Positions 55,801 through 61,800 of a stretch of 64,000 nt of DNA are shown piece after piece. The number at the start of each line of letters is the position of its first letter. Position 1 is the stretch's first letter. Origin of the DNA: Serripes groenlandicus. Lineage: Eukaryota; Mollusca; Bivalvia; Cardiida; Cardiidae. Below the pieces are notes generated by a model that had not been told where the DNA came from, did not search any database, and saw only the letters and a program-made list of their open reading frames with translations. Location of the stretch: positions 36,460,849 to 36,524,848 of the forward strand of contig JASEVX010000007.1 in assembly GCA_031761405.1 (NCBI GenBank), in the 5' to 3' direction. Position numbers and translations under genes: made by a program.

Positions 55801-58800
55801 ATTCAGTCGCCTTCCGTCATTGGCACCACTTATATTGCCCAGACATCAGGTATGATATTCTTCATTTGAAAAAGACCCCAGATTATAAAACTTGCATTGT
55901 TTTGTTTGCTCAGAAACTTCACTGTCAGTGTGCTTAAATAAAGTATTTTGATTGGTTGGTTTCAAGAATGAATAAGCTTCTGACCAATCAGAAATCTGGT
56001 ATTTAGAAAAGACTTACAAGTACATATATATGTAACCCATTCCCTCATAAAACAAAATTGCAGCGATTATGGAAATACTTTATAAAGGACAGTATAATTA
56101 TTGAATAAAGTGGAAACAATTGTGCCAAAATAAGATATTGCCATTATGAACAATTTCTTATTTTGCCACATTGTTTTCAATAGTCGTCTGCTAGAGAGGC
56201 ATCAGAAGCGTATGTGGAATAAGGGTAAGAACTGTTCAAAAATCATGGTTGATGATATCAGTAAATCATGGTTGATGATATCGGTCAAAGGGAATTTAGC
56301 AGGATAAGCGTTATGTACACAAAATGGAACATCAACAAAAAACAGACGATAGGTTGAACATTTAACCCTTTCCCTCAGGCAGACGCTTTTTGACACCTCT
56401 GAAGCAGACGACTTTTGAAAACATTGTGGCAAAAGAAGAAATTGCTCATGATGAGCAATTTCTCCGTTTGCCACAATGTTTTCCTCTCTTAGGCATTGGT
56501 TATTCATTCAATTATAGAGATTTTCCATTTTTTTGACAAAATATGTGGGAAAGGGTTAACCTTTACTCACATACAACAATTCTGCAGTAGACAACATTGA
56601 AAACATCTATGCAAAAATATGACAAGTCTGTTAACCCTTTTCCTCATACGACAATTCTGCAGCAGACGACTTCGAACATATTTTGTCAAAAAATAGAAAA
56701 TCTCTATAATTGAATGGATAACCTATGACTAAAAGTTGAAAACATTGTGGCAAAAGGAGAAATTGCACGTTTTGTGCAATTTCTTCTTTTGTCACTATGT
56801 TTTCAAAAGCCGTCTGCTGCAGAGGCGTCAGAAAGCGTCTATATGAGGGAAAGGGTTAAAATGAAAGTATGATTATTGGTTAGAATTGAGGGGGAAAAAA
56901 ATGGTAAAATGAGAAATAACTCATTATGAGCAATTTCTTCTCTTGCCATAAAGTTTTCAGAAGTCGTCTGCACAGATGTTTCAAAAGGCCTCTGCAAGAA
57001 TTTAATAAAAGATGAAATTGCTTGCTCAACCAATCACAAACTTTAAAACAAAGTTTTCAGAAGTGTTTTGTTGTCAAATGTTGACTGCATCAGCCTTGCA
57101 TATTTCCAGTATATTATTATATTTAAACCATGGTGTACTATTAACTTTCAGTTACGTATGAGCACTCCATGGCAAAGTGTCACAGAACATCCCACAGAAA
57201 TGGAACAGAAAATCAAATTGGCAAGAAGGTATGTAAAACTTACAGTGGAAAATGAAAGTCAAATGAAAATGAAAGTCAAAAAACATTAATTTAACCCTTT
57301 CCCTTTCCCTCATACGACAATTCTGCAGCAGACGACTTTGGACATATTTTGTCAAAACATAGAAAATCTCTGTAATTGAATGGATAACCTATGACTAAAA
57401 GTGGAAAACATTGTGGCAAAAGGAGAAATTGCTCATTTTGAGCAATTTCTTCTTTTGTCACTATGTTTTCAAAAAGCTGTCTGCTGCAGAGGTGTCAGAA
57501 AGCGTCTATATGAGGAAAAGGGTTATGGGGATCAGATAATATAACTTTGGAAATATGTAATATAGTGGAAAGAGTTTTTCATGCCCCACAAGATTTAACT
57601 TTGTCCATCTGTCGATCTATGTATCGGTCAAAGAGATTTTTGTCTTATATATCTTCAAAAATGTATGGCTTCGAATCATTTAACTTTTTGAAAATATTGG
57701 CAACGTATTGTATAGGTGCAGTTTTGTGTATTGTTGTGCATATCTCAAAAATAATGTTTGACATACAAAATGTACAATCGCTATCCCTTTGTGGAAATGT
57801 GGATCATTGTATCATGTATAGTTATGTAGTTTGGATATGATTTTTGGCAGCCACTCGGATTACAGTCCTTGACAGGTGCTAATCAAACAAAATATGTACG
57901 TGTGTGGAGGGCATCCATGTCCTTGGTAAACGATTCTAGTTTTTATCAAGTTTAGGTTTTAAGTTATTATGAATGCTTTACGTTTTATATAAATAGCTAT
58001 GTATGATTTTTAATAAACAGTTATAATTTATCATTTTATATGAATAGTTATATACATGTATTATTTTATATGAACAGTTATGTATCATTTTATATAAATT
58101 CTTACATTTATCATTTCCACTTATGTTTCAGCCGCTCTGACCTTGATGAAAATTTCAAGGAGTATTTAGAAAGGGCAAAGACATGGCATCAGATGACTGT
58201 TGTTGCTCAGGTACATATATATTTTATTCATAACTTGTCTTTGCTCTAATGCAAGGGGCCTAAACCGTTATACATGATATTTTACTTTATTACATTTCTA
58301 TCCATCAAAGATAAGGATATCTCGGTGAAAGAAAATTCATAATCGTTGATTTATTGTTATTACACACCAGTGTTATAATCTACTACACAATTGCGCATGC
58401 GTGCACCTCCCTTTTTTCCATGGCCACGCCTCATCCGAAAATAATGCGCAAAGTAGGTCAAACGACAAACAATATTCCACAGTAAATATAAACTATGGTT
58501 GAAGACACGTATTTAAAAATTTAATGTATTACAACAAATAACAATGAAATGTAATAAACAGATTATTCAACTTATATTTTCAAAGATTAGAATATAATTC
58601 ACTCGCCATCTTGTGAATGGGAGGAGCCACTCGTGACGTCACTCCCATTCACGAGATGGCTCGTGAATTATATTCTTATCTTTCAAAAAATAAGTTGAAT
58701 AATCTCCATTTAACCCACCTGCAGACGCAACTTTTGATGAGCAATTTCTCAGCAGACGACTTTGAACATATTTTGTCAAAAGATAGAAAATCTCTATAAT

Positions 58801-61800
58801 TGAATGGATAACCTATGACTAAAAGTGGAAAACATTGTGGCAAAAGGAGAAATTGCTCGTTTAAAGCAATTTCTTCTTTTGTCACTATGTTTTCAAAAAA
58901 CTGTCTGCGGCAGAGGTGTCAGAAAGCGTCTATATGAGGGAAAGGGATTTTTCATGTTTTTGTCAATGTATTTTCGAAGTCAACTCGTTGGTGTCGTGGT
59001 AGAGCATCCAGCTCATGTGCCGGAGGTCGATAGTTTGATCCCTGGCCTGGTCATACCAAAGACTTTAAAAATGGTAGTAATGGCTGCCCTCCTTTGTGCT
59101 CAGGATCGCGGGGTTAGCATACACTTGAGTGGCTGGTGTCAGGATAAATGAACCAGTAGTACTGGTAACTTACCCAGGATATGCTGTTATATAACTGACA
59201 AATTGTTGAAAGCGGCATAAAACAGCATTTATTTCACCTCCAACTAGAAACTAGCGATTTCATTGGACAAGAGCAGTCACATGCTGACCCCCTAAATTTC
59301 TATAGTGGGTCAGTTTGAAGTCAATAGTCGACAAAATGGCTGCCATTCATCGATTCTTCCTTTAAAATCACTTTTTTTTTATCCCAAAATCACGGAAATC
59401 ACTTATTGAGGCGTCTTTCTATAAAATGTACTTAACGTTTACAATATTTCTAGATGAAATTTACAGGTTTTGGCGCCAAATGACCAATGTTAGGACGTCA
59501 AACCGCTGACGTGACGTCATTTTCCTAGGGTTTTAAAAAGCAGCATAAAACACCATTTAAACAAAAGTTGTGCACAAGTATTTTTTGTCGAAATTTATCG
59601 ATTTAATGCTTTGATATTTATGTAATTATAATAAACCCTATACACAGACTAAACACAGTATCAAGGTGAGACCAGTACTGTGTGGTACTGTGTGAATATG
59701 CTCGTAGCACCTTTCTTTTTGTTTCTTTTTTAACCCTTTCCCTCATATAGACGCTTTCTGCCGCCTCTGCAGCAGACGGCCTTTTGAAAACATAGTGACA
59801 AACGTAGAAATTGCTCAAAACGAGCAATTTCTCCTTTTGCCACAGTGTTTTCCACTTTCAGTCATAGGTTATCCATTCAATTAAAGAGATTTTCTATTTT
59901 TTGACAAAATATGTTCAAAGTCGTCTGCTGCAGAATTGTTGTATGAGGGAAAGGGTAAAACCCTTTCAATGCTGAATTTTTACAAATAGGGCTTGTCCAG
60001 CTTTGCATTTGGAAGAGTCCATATTAGCGTCTAGGACTATAAAGATATAAATGATGAGTTTGAGCAGCCAGCAGTTGAGAGCCAAGTCAGAGGGCACTGA
60101 TGCGCCCGCTGACCTGGATCTGTTCTGGTAACGCGGGCTTCACCAAAATCCAGCCCAGCGGTCAAAGGGTAAAGCCATTGTATTCTCTATTCAAATTTGA
60201 ATACATTGTAGAACAAACTGCCACCCCCTTTCCCACATACAACAAAATATGGTTAACCCTTTCCCTCATACGACAATTCTGCAGCAGACGACTTTGAACG
60301 TATTTTGTCAGATGGATAACCTATGACTAAAAGTGGAAAACATTGTGACAAAAGGAGAAATTGCACGTTCTGTGCAATTTCTTCTTTTGTCACTATGTTT
60401 TCAAAACGCCGTCTGCTTTAACCCTTTCCCTCATACGACAATTCTGCAGCAGACGACTTTGAACGTATTTTTGTCAAAACATAGAAAATCTCCATAATTG
60501 AATGGATAACCTGTGACAAAAAGTGGAAAACATTGTGGCAAAAGGAGAAATTGCACGTTTTGTGCAATTTCTTCTTTTACCACTATGTTTTCAAAAAGAC
60601 GTCTGCTGCAGAGGCGTCAGAAAGCGTCTATATGAGGGAAAGGGTTAAAACAAATAAGCAATTTCTGATTATGTCTGAATGTTTTCATTATAACTTCATT
60701 TGCTGAACACACATTGAGATGCTGTAGCATGTGGGAAATCGCTATAGATGGGAGATATGAAAACTTTTGAACAATGGAAAAAATGAAAGGGAAAAGAGAA
60801 ATTGCATGTCAAAACCAATTTGTTTTCCTATATTTTATTCTAAATTTTCCTTTTCTCTTTTGATTTCGTATAATCTCATTCCTACCAAAAGTTATAAAAA
60901 CAGTGCAGATCAAGATTGTACTGCATGAGCATGAAGACTGATCTTGTTCTATGATTTTTCAAAGGATTTTAGTAAAGACATATTATAGAACATTTCACTT
61001 TCTCTGTCTGGTTTCTTTCGGGTTTTACAATATACCACATATACATGTACACCATTCATGGTCAGTTAACCCTTTCCCTCGTACGACAATTCTGCAGCAG
61101 ACGACTTTGAACATATTTTGTCAAAACATAGAAAATCTCCATAATTGAATGGATAACCTATGACTAAAAGTTGAAAGCATTGTGGCAAAAGGAGAAATTG
61201 CACGTTTTGTGCAATTTCTTCTTTTGTCACTATGTTTTCAAAAAGCCGTCTGCTGCAGAGGCGTCCGAAAGCGTTTATATGAGGGAAAGGGTTAAGAAAG
61301 GGTTTTGTGAGTACTGCAAATTCTCAGACAAGTCTCGAGATACACACAGTTTTGGCCGGGCCTTAAATCTAATTGCTCATTATGACTTATTTCTCCTTTT
61401 GTCAAGAGTTTTCAAATGCCGTCTGCAACAGATGCATTAAAATACGTCTGCATGTGGGAAAGGATTAAAGGTTTGTGTATAAGAATTATGAATACAGACA
61501 ACAAATCTGAAATTTGGATAGTTTCTCAGGTTTTAAGCCTATGCATTTATATAACCCTTCCTCACATATAAACATTTTGCAGCAGACAACTTTGAAAACA
61601 TCTAGGCAAAAAATGGAAAATCTTTGTTTTAACCCTTTCCCTCATATAGACGCTTTCTGACGCCTCTGCAGCAGACGGCTTTTTGAAAACATAGTGACAA
61701 AGGAAGAAATTGCTCAAAACAAGCAATTTCTTCTTTTGCCACAATGTTTTCCACTTTTTTTCATAGGTTATCCATTCAATCATAGAGATTTTCTATTTTT

